DNA of 64,000 bases from Chlorophyllum brunneum. Taxonomy: Eukaryota; Basidiomycota; Agaricomycetes; Agaricales; Agaricaceae. Position 1 is the stretch's first letter. Each line of letters begins with the position of its first letter. The notes beneath the pieces are model-generated. The model was not told the DNA's origin and did not search any database. It worked only from the letters and a program-made list of their open reading frames with translations. Both the position numbers and the translations under genes were made by a program. This document shows, one piece after another, positions 1-12,315 of this stretch. The stretch spans positions 1,550,001 to 1,614,000 of the forward strand of contig OY756147.1 in the NCBI GenBank assembly GCA_963576785.1, written 5' to 3'.

Positions 1-1
1 G

Positions 2-344
2 CGTTTTCCTGAGCTCAAGTCTCTCAGCCTGACATTTGCCGATGTATGGTGTGACACTGTGGATCTGAGGAACTATGATTTGAGTCCTCAGCAGAAGTTG
101 GTGTGTCTATTCTTTCGTCACCACGCCTAATAACCCTGACAAATGCCTCTTCCTGTAGTATGCTGCGTTTTCTCGTTCCCTCCAACCTTACAAATCCACT
201 CTCTTTGCAACCTGGGACCTTCGTAATCTCAATATTGTCGAAGGCCCATCCTCTTTCCCTTGGCTTCGTACACTGGAAAGAGTTTTCGTTGACTGTTTCC
301 AGCCGCCAGTTGACATCGGCGAGCTTCCCCGTGTGACCACCTAA
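2..344 (+). CDS. F-box/LRR-like protein, C-terminal part (5' truncated by window edge)
   Basis: Two exons are visible: 2-100 and 159-344, joined across a 58 base GT-AG intron (101-158) that carries a CTGAC branch-like site. The first reads FPELKSLSLTFADVW, the usual leucine-rich spacing of agaric F-box proteins (FPxLKxLxL); the second reads LRNLNIVEGPSSFPWLRTLE and ends at a TAA at 342-344. Such proteins carry an N-terminal F-box that binds Skp1 and leucine-rich segments that would hold a target for SCF ubiquitin ligases. The F-box itself lies outside the window, so the family call rests on the repeat-like C-terminal part only. Two further F-box-like copies in this window, near 8.5-9.2 kb and 34.5-35.9 kb, are broken; this one shows no lesion in the part seen. 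Confidence 0.6.
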
Positions 345-798
345 TTCTAATTTTTCTTCGTCGCGTCATTAATCCTATCTTCGACAATGCGATGACGCTG
401 TATAATGGTCGCCGAGGACTTTTGGGCTTTGGTTGATATTTTGTAATTTATCTGGGTTTCTTAAAGTGATTCGTGAATACTGTACTGTAAGCTTTGTGAC
501 CGACCGTTTATGCTCCGTTCCTTACGATCTGACGACCTCCTGTTTCTCTACTTCGAAGCTTGTACGTTACATTCCTGTATCAGTTGCTCGATGCCTCTAT
601 CTCGGTAGATAGCTGTCAATGTGTTCAAATTAATGCCTCAGAAATGCGATTGCTGTGCATCGCGCAAGGATTGACTGTTACGTGACCTCTCTTGAGCAGG
701 GTCAGGGACGCTTAGCTCGGGAATATCCCGCTCAACTATGATGACGCTCTGCAACGCCAGTTCTATTCAGGAGCTACGCCGTCATTCGCGCATTTAGG
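345..798. other. Intergenic stretch between convergent genes
   Basis: No supported exon on either strand. It lies between the 3' ends of the F-box-like gene (+) and the DUF4246 gene (-), so it should hold both 3' untranslated regions. I see no repeat or RNA gene. Confidence 0.5.
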
Positions 799-2777
799 TC
801 AATGCTCACAAAGAGAAATGTGAGTGCTGGTGAAGTTCTTCTCTTGATACCCTACTACATATGCCTTCCTCTCTTCCATCAGCTCCTCCCTCAACTCCTT
901 TGCCCGTTCTAAACTGATCGGGAAATCCTCGACATCCTGGACCACCTTGTCCCTCAACTCAGCAGGAAGTTTTGCTAGAGGGCTGGTATCTGAAGTGACT
1001 GTCTCTCCCCACCAATCGCGTCTCTGGCACGGAATATTCGCAGTGGATATGATCTTGATGTTTGGATCCACAAGGAATAGTGCGAGAATTTTACGGTGAC
1101 CAGACTGAGTCGGGTCGAGGAGTTCAAACGGCTGCACTTGGTGTTGAAGGATATTCGGGAACGTGACAAGTCTTCCTTCGCGAGCTTTGATGGAACCGAC
1201 TTCCTGAACTCCTGGAGCCCAGTTGCGAAGGCCGAAGATCTCATCGATCCAACTGTTGTCGTTCTGCTCGTAGGGAATACCAAGATGCATGTCCTCTACA
1301 TTGACTGCCTGACGAAAAGCGAGGCGGCTCGACGTAATGTTCTTGCAGTCATAGTAGTAGATGGCTGTAGCGCATATGTGCTCGTTCTATGTTGTAATGT
1401 TGTGAGGAGGGAATACGGAAGTTGGAGATAGTTCTCTTACTAGTTGGCCTTCGATATGCCATGTTCCACCATTATATTTTGGCTTCTCCGGAGTGAGATG
1501 GATATTCGCGAGCTTGACGATGACCTGTAAACCAGTGTCTCCGTAATCCCTCTTCAAGTCAACTGTTTGATCCTCAGGTGGAGGGGAAGGTGGGCAGAAT
1601 ACTCTAACATCCGGTTTGACGAGGAATCTTGACTTGTTGTCCCATTTCCATTCGTCGAGACGCTCATCATATTCATCCTCATCCTCGCCCTCCTCCTTCT
1701 TCGGACCCTCGTCTTCCACCCATTTGTCATAACTTGCATAGTCGTAATCGACGGACCCATACACAATCCGTCGCGAGGGGTCGAGTTCTCTCAGTGGAGT
1801 CAAAGTAGCATTCCACAAAGGAATGATACGATCCACGATCTTCTCGATGATGTGATAGACGTCCACGTGGTCTCTTGGATGGAGGTTATTGATGTAACTG
1901 ACTATCCTGTACGCAAGATTAGTCGGACCTGTCGATTGATGATCCGCTCGGGACTTACTTTGGGGTGTTAGCTGAGACGTCTATATCGCATGGTAGCCAC
2001 TGAAATTTTCGACTGTAGGCGTTCGAGTCTCGTCGAGCCAGTGACTGATCCTGCTGGGGTTCCGGGACAACTTCACCCTCACCACAGCGGCTGATGCAGG
2101 TTTTGAGATTAGTGGTGTCGTCCTTGAGGATACGCGACAAGCCATAGACAAGAGGGAATAAGGATGGGTGGACTAGATCGAGTACTTGTTCATTAGAACC
2201 AGGATGCCAGTCTTTCTTGTGGCTGGGAACATCCTCGAGTGTAGCAACGGCCATTTTGAGTGATGATTGTAATTCGGCTGGGATGGCGGTGTCGGATTTG
2301 ACGACATCGCCGTTGTAAATACTCGCCAACCCGAATTTCTTGTAGATATTGGCTTTGTATTTAAGTTCATCAATACAATAGTTAGCCATCCTTTCCGTGA
2401 AGTCCAGATTAGAATTTTGCAGCATTTCTAACCTCCAGTGCCGCGTAATCGTCTCATCAAAGACCTATTTCAATCGCTGTTGGCGCCTCATGTAACCGCG
2501 CAAGAGAAGTGGCGACCGTACCTTGATTTCCCAATCCTTCTTATCCGTGACCTGGTTCATAAAATTCAACATTGCAAGTTCTCTGAGCGTGAGGGCTGGT
2601 AGGCTGGCAGTTTATTCAATAGGGGGAATGGGAGATCGACCAAAGCCAGACCCACCGGCCTTTGTAGTCCTCTTCTGATAGGTTCGGATCTAGCGCAGAA
2701 GGGAAAAGTTCTATGCTCTCCTGCTTAAGAGGAAGACCAAACCCCGGGAGGGGAGGAGCCTTGGGACCTGAAGACAT
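799..2777 (-). CDS. DUF4246 family protein, probable dioxygenase-fold enzyme
   Basis: Five exons on the minus strand: 2777-2656, 2603-2522, 2464-1959, 1906-1441 and 1386-799. Together they give 1764 bases, 587 residues plus stop. The N-terminus reads LPGFGLPLKQESIELFPS and TLRELAMLNFMNQVTDKKDW, the C-terminus ends in SLCEH; both are hallmarks of the fungal DUF4246 family, whose usual length is 550-600. The start at MSSGPK is preferred over an upstream in-frame ATG at 2816 because the family begins close to the LPGFG motif. In the C-terminal third I see GGTWHIEG (His-x-Glu), then FPNILQHQVQPFEL and GHRKILALFLVDP, an order of His, acidic residue, His and Arg like that of 2-oxoglutarate/Fe(II) oxygenases. 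That activity is inference; the family has no settled function that I know of. An acidic stretch of Glu and Asp lies near the middle. No lesion found. Confidence 0.85.
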
Positions 2778-5243
2778 GCTCTGAGCTTGGAGGTGAGGTG
2801 ACAGAGCAACCAGCACGAACTGGCTGCTTGATGAATGCCATCACCGTTCAGGGAGAGATTGTGATCAGGCCATATGAATAATCTCTATCGCATTGAAGAG
2901 TCACGTCAGCCTGGAATGTTCAGAGGTATTATTAACGTGGTTCGGAAAATCTCAGCAAAAGGTAGGAAGCGTATCAACGGACCGGTTGATACTGTCAACC
3001 AGCCCCTGGATACCCGATGCATTGAGGTATCAACTCATTCAAAAAGCATTTGACGACATGCAGAAATAGGAGTGCTGACCTGTGCTGACCCATGGACCAG
3101 GAATGCCCGGATTGAGCTCAAATCCAGTGTCGAATTAAAATCTTCGAACTACAACACTGAAATACAAGGTGTCCAGCGTACAATCGATGCATCTCGGGGT
3201 GCAGCCCGGGTTAAAGCCTATTCAGCTACGGTACGTTCCAGGGTACCTTGGGCGGGGGATAACCTCGGATCCATGACCCCAACCAGCGTCAATCCCTATG
3301 TCCCCCAAGCATTCCTTGTACAAAGGCCTGAGAGAAACCGGGGCTGGCCCGAACCCTCCTCCCCAAGAGATTTTGCACAAGATACGAGAAAGGGGTCGGA
3401 TTTTCTATTACGATGTCGAGTCTGTGGCTGGTATTGTCTTTGACTCGAAATCCAGCAGTAAATTCCTCAACCTACCAGTATTGTAGTGGAGCGAAAACAA
3501 GCCGATTCAATTGCGATAATATGCAAAGCACCCAACGAGAAACCATTTTCTATCTACCAGTTAACACCAGACAAGTGACAAGGCCGTCCACTCGTATTTT
3601 TTCCAATAAGGTTTGAAGAGGTGTGTACTGTTGAGCTCGTCAACTGAGGGTTTAACTCATAAGCGACGGAAGTGGGAATATAACCAATTCAACCGCTACG
3701 CTAATGGCCAGCGATTGCATGCGTTCGGCTCTTTTTTCTGGTCTATGAGACGTATTGTCCGTTGAACCTGGGCGCCTATTGATTGCGTTTACTACGGCAT
3801 TATCGCTCTCACATATCCGGACCAACGAAGGAGGGAATTCAGCAGAACATGTTGCGACGCAGGGGATGCCACGGAAGATCCGATCACGAATCTATCGGAC
3901 TGCACACAGGTACAAAGCTTCTCCTATGACAGCTTCGACACCCAACGGAATAGTGGCACCGCTTCCGCTGTGTGCAATGGCGTTGAAAGATATCCTACGG
4001 CCCCACGAGATACGCCACCTTCATTGCCCTGGCTCCGTTATCCTGTCAGGGGATTTGGATCTTTTTTTTGCCCATATTGGGCATATTGCCTTCTTGCCTC
4101 CGACTTCAGCCCCAGATCTTTGTTCTTCGTTAAGCTATTCCGTCAACCGAAAGATTGGAATGATAAAAATCAATCTTCGCAGGTAAAGGTGTGATGTAGT
4201 TTCGGTCGTCTTGCAAACAAGGACCTACTTATATGTAAAAGCCTACGTAGTGGTACGGGATCGTATTGGGGGTATTTACGCCACGTCCATTCACGTCTTG
4301 GGGTTCTCGTTAGAAGGAAGGGTTAATCAATGGTGCGATTCGTGTTGCTGTCTCTCCGTCGAAATCACCTCCAGTGGCCATGTAGAATGCCTGGTATGGT
4401 TTAACCACAATCACTGCCAATCACCCGCAGATAACCTCGAGTTCGTGTTCCCGTAACTGCTGCACATGAAGAGGAAAACATGGTCAAGTAGCTGTCATGG
4501 CCCAAAAGAAGGGGATTGACTTCAGGCACGACCGTCGCCTATCCGGTTCGATTAATACAGCTCACGTAGTCGACCCTGTCTACACGTTGCACTCTGGATG
4601 GTGTATACTGGGAAAGGAGTCATGGTTGGTCTCATGCTCTGACCATGTCTTGAATCTTGATCAGCTGGTCGGCAGCATCAGCGCATATCCGTTGAGGTGC
4701 CCATCACGAAATATGATAAATCAACCTGAAGCGGTCCCAAAAAGAAATAAAAACGGCTTTCGGATCCAGTTTTGACAACTCCACCCGGCTTTTCCGTGCA
4801 GAGGATAGTTCAGTTTCGTGACCCTCCCACGGAAATTCTTACCATGAACCTTCAATTGCTCATCAACCTCTGGGCGAACCTTTAACTTGGCTTGGGCTTC
4901 GTCTTGGTAAAGGCACGACTGGCGAACGCTCGTGTGTTTCTTCTGTCCTACAGGGGTCATGATCGGCGTACTGCATCAGGCGGCAGGGATGTAATGCTTA
5001 ATTAGGTTACTTGGCGGACATCGGCTAGCAAATGGTCTTTTCCAACCTTATTCCAATTTTATTCATTCACCAGTGAAAATCAACGGGATTTCAGCAACCC
5101 CCCTCCAGCGGCTAGCATGAATTTGGACAGCGGCGCAGGGTCCAGTGCCTATTATAAAACTAACGGCGATCCATCAAAAGTATTCTGGTTCTTCAGAATC
5201 CCCCCTCCCTCACCTCTTCCTACAACGATCTCTCGTCTCGGGC
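2778..5243. other. Gene-poor stretch (2.5 kb)
   Basis: Short open frames exist on both strands (for example 3755-4186 +), but none gives a family I recognise, none joins to neighbours by good splice signals, and codon use looks random. The stretch separates the start of the DUF4246 gene from the start of CYP-1, so it contains two divergent promoters. I see no intact transposon. Confidence 0.45.
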
Positions 5244-7442
5244 ATGGATATGGGCACAGATATTGGTCTCGCGACAGGATTAGCTTCGTTCAGTGTCGCC
5301 CTCTGCTCCTTCTACCTACTCTCTCTCTGGAACCAAAAACGAAGCTGGACCACGCGTAATCCTAGGGGTCTACCCACCCCACCAGGACCGAGAGGCCTCC
5401 CGTTGATTGGGAGCCTGTTGGATCTGCCAATGGTCAAGCCTTGGGTGGTCTATAATCAATGGTCGCAGAAATACAGTCAGCATCACGTCCTCTCGGTGAT
5501 TTTCATCCGTGGCTCATAGCATTCATAGGCAGTGATATAGTGTATTTCACTATACACAACAAATCTTTCCTCGTGCTCAACTCCCATCAAGCGGTACAGG
5601 ACTTACTTGTGAAGCGGTCAGAGAAATACTCGGATCGTCCAAGAATGCCTATGATCTGCGAGGTGTCTGTATTCCACCCGCCTTCTAAACCTCCCCCACT
5701 TATCTGACTAATTCGGTGTGCATAGAATGGATTACAATTGGTCTATTGGGTTCATTGGATATGGAGAAAGATGGCGGGAGCACCGGAAAGCTCTCACAAA
5801 ACATTTCAACCACTCCGCAATCGTAAAATACCAGAACATTCATATTCGTGAAGCTCGAGCGTTCCTTCTCCGTATGCTCCAACCCGACGCATCACAGAGG
5901 CTCATACCCAATATCCGACGGTACCGGTTTACCCATCTAATTCCCTGTCATTTCCATGAATCTTGATTTCATCTCCATCAGGACCTTTGCAGCACTCATT
6001 ATGGACGTGTGCTACGGCATTCGCATATCCGAATTCAATGACCCTTACGTTGAGGTTGCCGAGAAGGCCATGGATGGCTTGAATGAAGCTGCAGTACCTG
6101 GAGCTTTCTTGGTCGACGTTCTGCCTGCGCTCAGGCATGTCCCTAAGTGGTTCCCTGGTGCAGGCTGGAAAAAGAGGGCGGAGGAATGGAATCATCTAAG
6201 TCGAATTTTTGTGGATAAGCCTTTCGAGGAAGTCAAGGCTCGATTGGTCAGTGCCGTCGTTCACTTATCCGTTATGGTGGCTCATGTAGCCATATGAACT
6301 CTTGCTTGTAGGAGAAAGGCGATTTGAGTGAATCGGTTGCGTCCCAGTTGTTGGCAGATCTACCCCCTGAGGACCATAAAAAGCGGAAGATTAGGGAAGA
6401 AGCGGCGCAGAATGCTCCCGCTACAGCTTACCTCGGTGAGTATCTTGACTTCACGTAAGTATACATACCGTGTTAACGTCAATCATTGGTACTATCAGGC
6501 GGCTCTGACACGGTCCGTGGCCAAATTTTTGCTCGTAATGTGCATGACTGATCTAAGAAAATAACTTGTTTGTCAGACCGTCTGCTCTCTGGAATCCTTC
6601 TTCCTCGCAATGTGCCTGTATCCTGAGGTCCAACGAAAAGCACAAGCCGAACTGGACAAGGTTTTTTCGACAGCTCACTCTCTCCCGACGTTCGCCGATC
6701 GTTCAAAACTCCCTTATATAACGGCCATCGTCGAGGAAACACTCCGGTGGCAAATTGTAGCACCTCTCGGTCAGTATTTTATCCCTCAGGCAATCAGATG
6801 CACTCTAACCCGAGATTGACATTTTATGCCCAGGTGTTCCACACGTTTTGACCGAGGATGATGAGTATAACGGATACTTTATCCCGAAAGGAACTCTGGT
6901 TCTCGGTAATTCTTGGTGCGACTGGTTTTGTTCCATATACACCCAGATGTGTTGTTGGAAACTTACACTACTCTAGGTCAATACTCCACAACCCTCAGGC
7001 GGTTTCGGAACCCTCAAAATTCAAACCAGAACGATATATTAGGAATGGTCAATTCGACCAGCACGCATCCTTGAGTGCATCTCTTGGCGCATTCGGGTTC
7101 GGTCGCAGGTATGTCGTGGTCGTGGTCGATTAATCAACTACCAACATTGGCTCTAGAATATGTCCCGGACAAGACTTCACAAAAGATGCTTTGTTCAGCA
7201 TGATTGCGTCTACGCTAGCCGTATACAACATCACACCTAAACTCAAGAAGGACAGCAAAGGATTTGAGATACCGCTCAGTGACGATGTGACTTCTGGTTT
7301 CGTCTCGTGAGTCCTGTAAAGACTTTATTTTAGTTATTTCTGACCTTATCTTTACAGGCATCCTGTTTCATACGAATGCCAATTCACCGTACGTTCATCA
7401 GAGATGGAGCAGTTGATTCACGGTTCGGTTCAGGTTGAGTAG
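5244..7442 (+). CDS. Cytochrome P450 monooxygenase, CYP-1 (intact)
   Basis: Eleven exons: 5244-5475, 5529-5664, 5726-5920, 5982-6246, 6312-6435, 6499-6512, 6577-6769, 6834-6915, 6977-7108, 7157-7306 and 7358-7442, giving 535 residues. A hydrophobic N-terminal anchor is followed by the proline hinge PTPPGPRGLPLIGSL, the C-helix WREHRK, the I-helix motif GGSDTT, the K-helix ETLR and the heme loop FGFGRRICPG with its cysteine. It should be an ER-anchored heme monooxygenase that needs an NADPH-P450 reductase coded elsewhere; the substrate cannot be read from sequence. The 14 base exon 6499-6512 codes for the I-helix motif. Unlike CYP-2 and CYP-4, an extra intron (7109-7156) splits the heme loop between GRR and ICPG. 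The start at 5244 is chosen because the anchor follows directly; an upstream in-frame ATG at 5145 would add residues unlike the family. Confidence 0.9.
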
Positions 7443-8529
7443 TCTTTTCCTTTCCTGCACTGGGACAATACTTTCGTTTCCTTTTTCTTTCGGAATTCAT
7501 TGTTACAAATTTATGATCCATTAATATGTTACCTCATCCTCTCTGACTGTCCTTACTGTGTCCCCCAACTTTTGTGTACAATGGGGCTTCGATACCCATT
7601 CCCCCATTTCGAAATCTATCGCACTGGTACAAATACCCTGACAATGAACAATCATCCCAACATAGCACCTTTTCCGCAGAGTCGATACTCGGGTTCATAA
7701 AATAAATAGTTGAACCCCAAATTACAAACCAGCAAAGGGAACTTCCAACTTTTGGCAAGTTGTCTCCGGAAAACAGGTAACCAGGTTCTCATTTAGACGA
7801 GCTTCTGTTAGCCCTACAATTGGAGCTAAAGCCCTGGGACCCTTTGGCACATGATACCTAAACTTTAACAGGGATGATTTTCCACCCTGAAAGACCGAAG
7901 GAACGGCTATTGAATCGACAATAAGTATGCGAACTTTCCGGACGAGTTGAGGTCCCCGTAATGCCCAGACATCGAAGAATTCCCTCTGAGTCACAATGCC
8001 AGGTCCAACCACGTACAGTTCTTGTACTAAAAATAGGGACGGTAACATTCGCCTCCCTTGCGTTGTAAAATAAAGACATAGTGGCAGTCACACGAGGAAA
8101 ACTTTGGCCAGGACGGAGTTGTGTCTCCGTCTCATGGTTTATTTAACCATTATACTTACAGCAGTCCTCCTACGTATGTTTCTGTACGCACCACTACCTA
8201 AGGGACGGAATATATAACCACTTCCTCTACCAACGCAGCTCTAGCAAGTGATCACCGGGCAGGCTAAGATTTGGCTTCGAGATGACCACCGAGTGAGAGG
8301 GCCGATGCGTCTCGAGTCAGGGGGGGACGAAACATGGTAAATCGATTTTTAACGTATGGAGACGAGGTAATGAGGCTTCCCCCTCGGATTGAACGACCAA
8401 ACGAGATAGATGATCAAGAAGACCATCAGCCAGCGCCTTCCCCGGCCCAGTGCCACATCGAACGAGAGCATCGTAAAGCAGCTCTGAGATATTTTCGAAA
8501 CGGTGTCAATATGCAGTGAAATCCCATAG
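7443..8529. other. Intergenic stretch, one unassigned minus-strand frame
   Basis: A 108-codon open frame on the minus strand (7722-8048) has protein-like composition but no motif I recognise and no convincing splice partner. Nothing else is supported. Confidence 0.35.
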
Positions 8530-9165
8530 TCAACCGTTTCCCCATTTGTAATACCTTTCGACTGACTCGAGTTGTGGTACGTCTGCAAAAAAGGCGGCAA
8601 CATCGTGCGATTCGTCGGACGGAAGGTAAGCTCTCCAGGTGAGCGTACGAAGCGCTGGGAGTCGGAACCCCCTGAGGAAGACTACGTGTATGCTCCAGCC
8701 GAAGCGCTCAAGATGCGGCAACGTAATAAATCCATGAAGGTGAGGGCATGTCATATATGCCGTCGTACTGGTAGTCAACGAGGTTTGGGCAAAGCAAAAG
8801 AAAGGTGAAGGATTCGCCCAGATTTTGGCCCATAACTTTAAGTGTAGGAGTCCAGGGGAGCTTGAGTGTGACAGATGCCTTCCGTATTTCAAGAAGTCAT
8901 ACGTTTCTCAGTTGAGGGCTGTTCTCGAAAATGGAGTTGAGCCGAGCCGTGTGGCGGTGGTAAACTCAGCGAAGTCGAGCGCTTTGAGCAGAGGAAACTC
9001 GACTCCTCCAACTTGGTCGCTCATGTATTTCCAAACACCGCCATGGACCTGGTTGAGACTTAGCGATCTAAGTCTAGCTGAGTGTTACTTCAGAATCAAC
9101 TGGAACGTTTCGAAAACATCATCACCCCTCGTCCAATCCTTTATATAGACTAAGGTAGACCGTTC
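8530..9165 (-). pseudogene. F-box/LRR-like protein relic
   Basis: Reading the minus strand gives segments typical of agaric F-box proteins: LRSLSLNQVHGGVWKYM, then VEFPLLKALDFAEF, then CPHLHGFITLPHLERFGWSI and RGFRLPALRTLTWRAY. These are the FPxLKxLxL and LPxLRxLxW repeats of the family. They are interrupted by in-frame stops: a TAA just before HSARLRSLSLN and a TGA after the FSRTALN segment. No F-box can be found upstream. It is therefore a decayed copy rather than a working gene. The edges are approximate. It is not obviously the nearest relative of the partial gene at the left end of the window; a comparison of the two proteins would be needed. Confidence 0.55.
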
Positions 9166-9575
9166 GAGCGTTCGATGGCATGCCAGAATATCACAGTTTT
9201 GTGTATCCTTAATTGATCTCCGAGTTCATTGTCCATGGTGAGTCAATGCCGCTGCGTCGTCACATCAAGTCAACAATGGAGGTGTAGTTTTACATACGAT
9301 AACCAGCGCATGCTAAGTATACAGTCCCACTACCAGTCCATTTCCCGCTGCTTCCGGCTATCTAACCGCGGCTACACACAATCTCGAGCTGACCAGACTG
9401 GGCATAGATAGCCCGGGACCCGCCCTGACGACATGCAACGAGGTTCACGCGCTGGCCGGATGCGGCTTGTGGGACGCGGATGGTTGTCGAACCCTGCTTG
9501 CGTGCGATGTTTCGAGCAAGGTTAATGCTTGAACTCTTTGAACGGGGTCAGTCAGGCATCAAGATATCGGTAAAC

Positions 9576-9814
9576 TCAATATACTCCGTCCGAAAGCTCT
9601 ATGCAGAATGACTTGGCATCTGTGTCAACCCAATCCCACGAAATACTAAACAGAGGGTGTTAAACTCGGGATAATTGGCAGTGCTGTATATAAAAACGTA
9701 CGTTTGGTTTTCCCCACATCTCCAAATATCGTGTGGTTGTGGTCGTTTGACTAGATAGCCTAGGGTAGAAGATGCAATGGAAAGAATGAGAGCGGAAGTG
9801 ACGGCGACACGCAT
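9576..9814 (-). CDS. Small secreted protein candidate, 60 residues
   Basis: The first exon (9814-9702) starts with a clean signal peptide, MRVAVTSALILSIASSTLGY, followed by VKRPQPHDIWRCGENQT. Without splicing the frame would run on for 71 residues in all. A GT-AG intron (9646-9701, GTACGT to TTTAG) joins it to 9645-9576, reading ISWDWVDTDAKSFCIEL and then a stop. The spliced form places W-x-C-G-E-N-x-T-I-S-W-D together, similar in pattern to the beta-sandwich start of fungal Kre9/Knh1-like cell-surface proteins; this resemblance is weak and inferred. With 60 residues it is shorter than those proteins, so it may be a truncated copy or a genuine small secreted protein. Two cysteines remain in the mature part. 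No neighbour suggests a role. Confidence 0.4.
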
Positions 9815-10383
9815 CGTAGAGGCAAGGTAATATAGGCGGGTGGTGTGGTGAAACGGGGATGAAAGAAAGCGACGACGGGGGATTTTCATTCCAAGTTGGT
9901 GTGATATATATGCATTTTATGCACCGCGGGTTTCAGATACGACGTCACGACGAGGACCAATGACTGGCTGTATGCGTTCTATTTCGAAATTAGTAGCCGT
10001 ATGCCGTCGTCATATAACTGTACGCCAACCAAGTTATTTTGGGACAGAGAAAAAGATCAGACCATGGAACTAATGGAATGACAACCCGTGAGGAGGGTTC
10101 AGCCCATGCTAATTCGCTCCATTGTCTGCTCAGAGTGGGAGTATAAAGCAATTCGTGTGCAAGAGGCTCCAGGTGAGGGGGAGAGATGAACACGCCAAGA
10201 AAATACCGGGGTTTGCAAGCATCACATAAAAGGTGATAGGATCCCGTATGAGATCCTGTCCACAGGCTCGACGAAGCACGATGTCAAGATAACCAGCTTC
10301 CAATAGCTAGAGGTTCCGTGTATGGTACACACTTCAAATAACCTGTTATTAATCATACAATGCTCTACAAAACGCACCCGATA
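9815..10383. other. Intergenic stretch
   Basis: No supported exon. It holds the upstream region of the small secreted-protein candidate and the 3' side of the AsaB-like oxygenase. Confidence 0.4.
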
Positions 10384-11324
10384 CTAATCATAAAATACCA
10401 ACGCCCTCAATTCAATCGATTCTCGGTGGGGGGCGCCTTCGGGTGTTGTGGGATCCACGAAACCGGTATGCGGTGTGTACAGAGCAACACTTCCATCCTG
10501 CAGTGAATCGAAGCTATTGGCAGAATCAGTAACACAATCACAGAGTAGACAACACCACAAAACGAACCATTTGATCAAAACAATCTCGTCTGGCGTCATC
10601 CCGCGTACATACTTCCACTCATGTTTGGAATTATACCTGACGCCCATCGTCTCTCCCTCACGATCCGGGTAAACCAGAGCGACAGGGAACGTATCATTCT
10701 TGGGATCAACGCTCCTGAAGTCGCATAATGCCAATGGCCATTCAATCGCTGCATTAGCAATGGGTCGCCAAAGGTTAATAATCTGGAATCTGCGACGGAG
10801 GAGTGCAGGAGCGTCTGCAGGTGGGAGGTGGCGGTGGACACGAGCTATAGAAGAAGCCGTCGTTTGGTCAACATGGGCCTGAGCCACAGGTTGACGACGG
10901 TCTGGAGCGTCATCGAATTCGCCTGGTCTTTGAAGACGGCGGGCTATAGACAACGCGTTACGACTCGGATACATGACTTGACAGCAGACTAACTGTGATC
11001 AAAGAGAACGACGCGTGATGCACCCGTAAGCTCCTTGATGAGCTCTACACTCTCCGGGTAGTATTCCTCTTCGACCCTCTTGTCGTTTCGGAAATCTCTG
11101 AAATTTGTCGGACGATTGTAAAACTGGAAGCCAGCATTATCTAGATTGTAGAGCTGTTCTTTCCCACGAATATTCTCTATGTTTGCGTCATATTCCTTGC
11201 GTACAATGTTTTTGTCCCGCTCTCCCGTCTTTGGATTCACATTGATCGTTTGATAGGCACGGACGCCACCCAGAGGAGGTAGCAGATATGTGACCGAAGC
11301 AGTGACGACGTCTGGGGGAGCCAT
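10384..11324 (-). CDS. AsaB/CmcJ-type non-heme iron 2-oxoglutarate oxygenase
   Basis: Three exons: 11324-10994, 10943-10568 and 10513-10384, giving 278 residues. The N-terminal part reads VTYLLPPLGGVRAYQTINV, then ENIRGKE, EYYPESVELIKELTGASRVV, and after the first intron RRLQRPGEFDD and RQPVAQAHVDQT. The middle holds FQIINLWRPIANAAIEWPLALCD and ALVYPDREGETMGV, and the end SVALYTPHTGF and RESIELRALVFYD. This is the fungal family annotated as AsaB hydroxylase, GA4 desaturase-like or CmcJ-like. The facial metal triad can be seen as His-x-Asp in HVD and the His in YTPHTGF, with the Arg in IELRAL as the expected 2-oxoglutarate contact. Members oxidise secondary metabolites; the substrate is unknown. 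It sits between P450 genes, which fits an oxidative accessory region, though no backbone synthase is present. Introns are 50 and 53 bases. No lesion. Confidence 0.87.
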
Positions 11325-11359
11325 GAGGAGAATGGTTTATTCAGTTCCGGGCTGGATGT

Positions 11360-11763
11360 TTAGAGATGTCCTTTATATACCCGTAAAGCTTCATAATCAA
11401 TGTCTTCTGCTGATGAAGCGGGGAATCGCGCGAGAATGTACCATACCAATGTGTTCTGCTGACAAAGCTGTATAGACCAGCTGATCCTTCCAAGGGTTCG
11501 ATTCCTCCAAACGCTCCTCGCCATCGTAAATAATTCTGTCCCCATACGTGTCTCGTTTCGCGCCAGGTGGTCCACGTTTCCCTTCTTTATCATACCATGC
11601 GGGCAACTTGGCTCGATTGAGGTAAGACCTTCTGTCAAGCCGACGTTGCCGCTCACTTACATAGTCAGTTGTTCTTGAACACTGTAATAGTAGAATTCTC
11701 CCCGCTCTCGGCGAATATCAAAGATCCCCGCGGGTTTTTCAGTCGGCGGTACTTGTGTCATGT
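11360..11763 (-). other. Unassigned coding-like region upstream of the AsaB-like gene
   Basis: Two overlapping minus-strand frames look protein-like. One starts at an ATG near 11761 and reads MTQVPPTEKPAGIFDIRRER up to a GTAAGT donor; a 54 base intron would continue it in the frame that runs to a TAA at 11360. The other, in a different phase, reads SERQRRLDRRSYLNRAKLPA, WYDKEGKRGPPGAKRDTYGD and EESNPWKDQLVYTAL, and stops at 11397. I cannot decide between them and recognise neither. The region lies 36 bases upstream of the start codon of the oxygenase, so part of it may be that gene's leader. Confidence 0.3.
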
Positions 11764-12315
11764 CCATCGAATCAGTGTCGGTAATGGGCGGGGATCGTGA
11801 CGCCACCCTGAAGTTACTGCCATATTACACCAACAGTGGTAGTCGGGGCCTTTTTTTCCCGGATAGCATTCCTAATATAGGGAACTTAGAACTTGATCTC
11901 GAAGTTTTGTTGGGGAAATTTCCTTCTTGTGTATATATTCGGTTCGGTACCGTCGTCCTCTCGTTTGGTGATCTTCCTATCTTCGGATCCGATTATGTCC
12001 ATGACATTGTCGTCAAAGTCGCAGTAATGGCATGTTCTTGATTCGTATTTGTTTCAGAAACCTCGCTCCTTGGATGACCAGAGATCTCGAGTTGATGAAC
12101 CTTCAGAGAGAAAGGATACAGTCTATTCTCAGGTCCCGGTCAATTCGTTCTGCTCACCAAATTTAGTTTTTAAAGCAACTGAGCCAACACTCTGACCGGT
12201 CTCTCGCGGCCGATGTTCTTGCCAATCGGGATGCATACTCGATTTGAACTAGAAATTATTTCGCTTTTCGCGCAATAGAGTCGACATTTCGGAGCCATCG
12301 GGACAAGTGTTAATA
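11764..12315. other. Intergenic stretch
   Basis: A 93-codon plus-strand frame (11760-12041) has no recognisable feature. Otherwise nothing is supported; the right part should be the 3' region of the elongin C gene. Confidence 0.4.

Noticed and set aside
11397..11690. 29-base intron in the region upstream of the AsaB-like gene
   Set aside because: Too short for the spliceosome; a 54-base alternative exists but leads to another frame, so no model was called.
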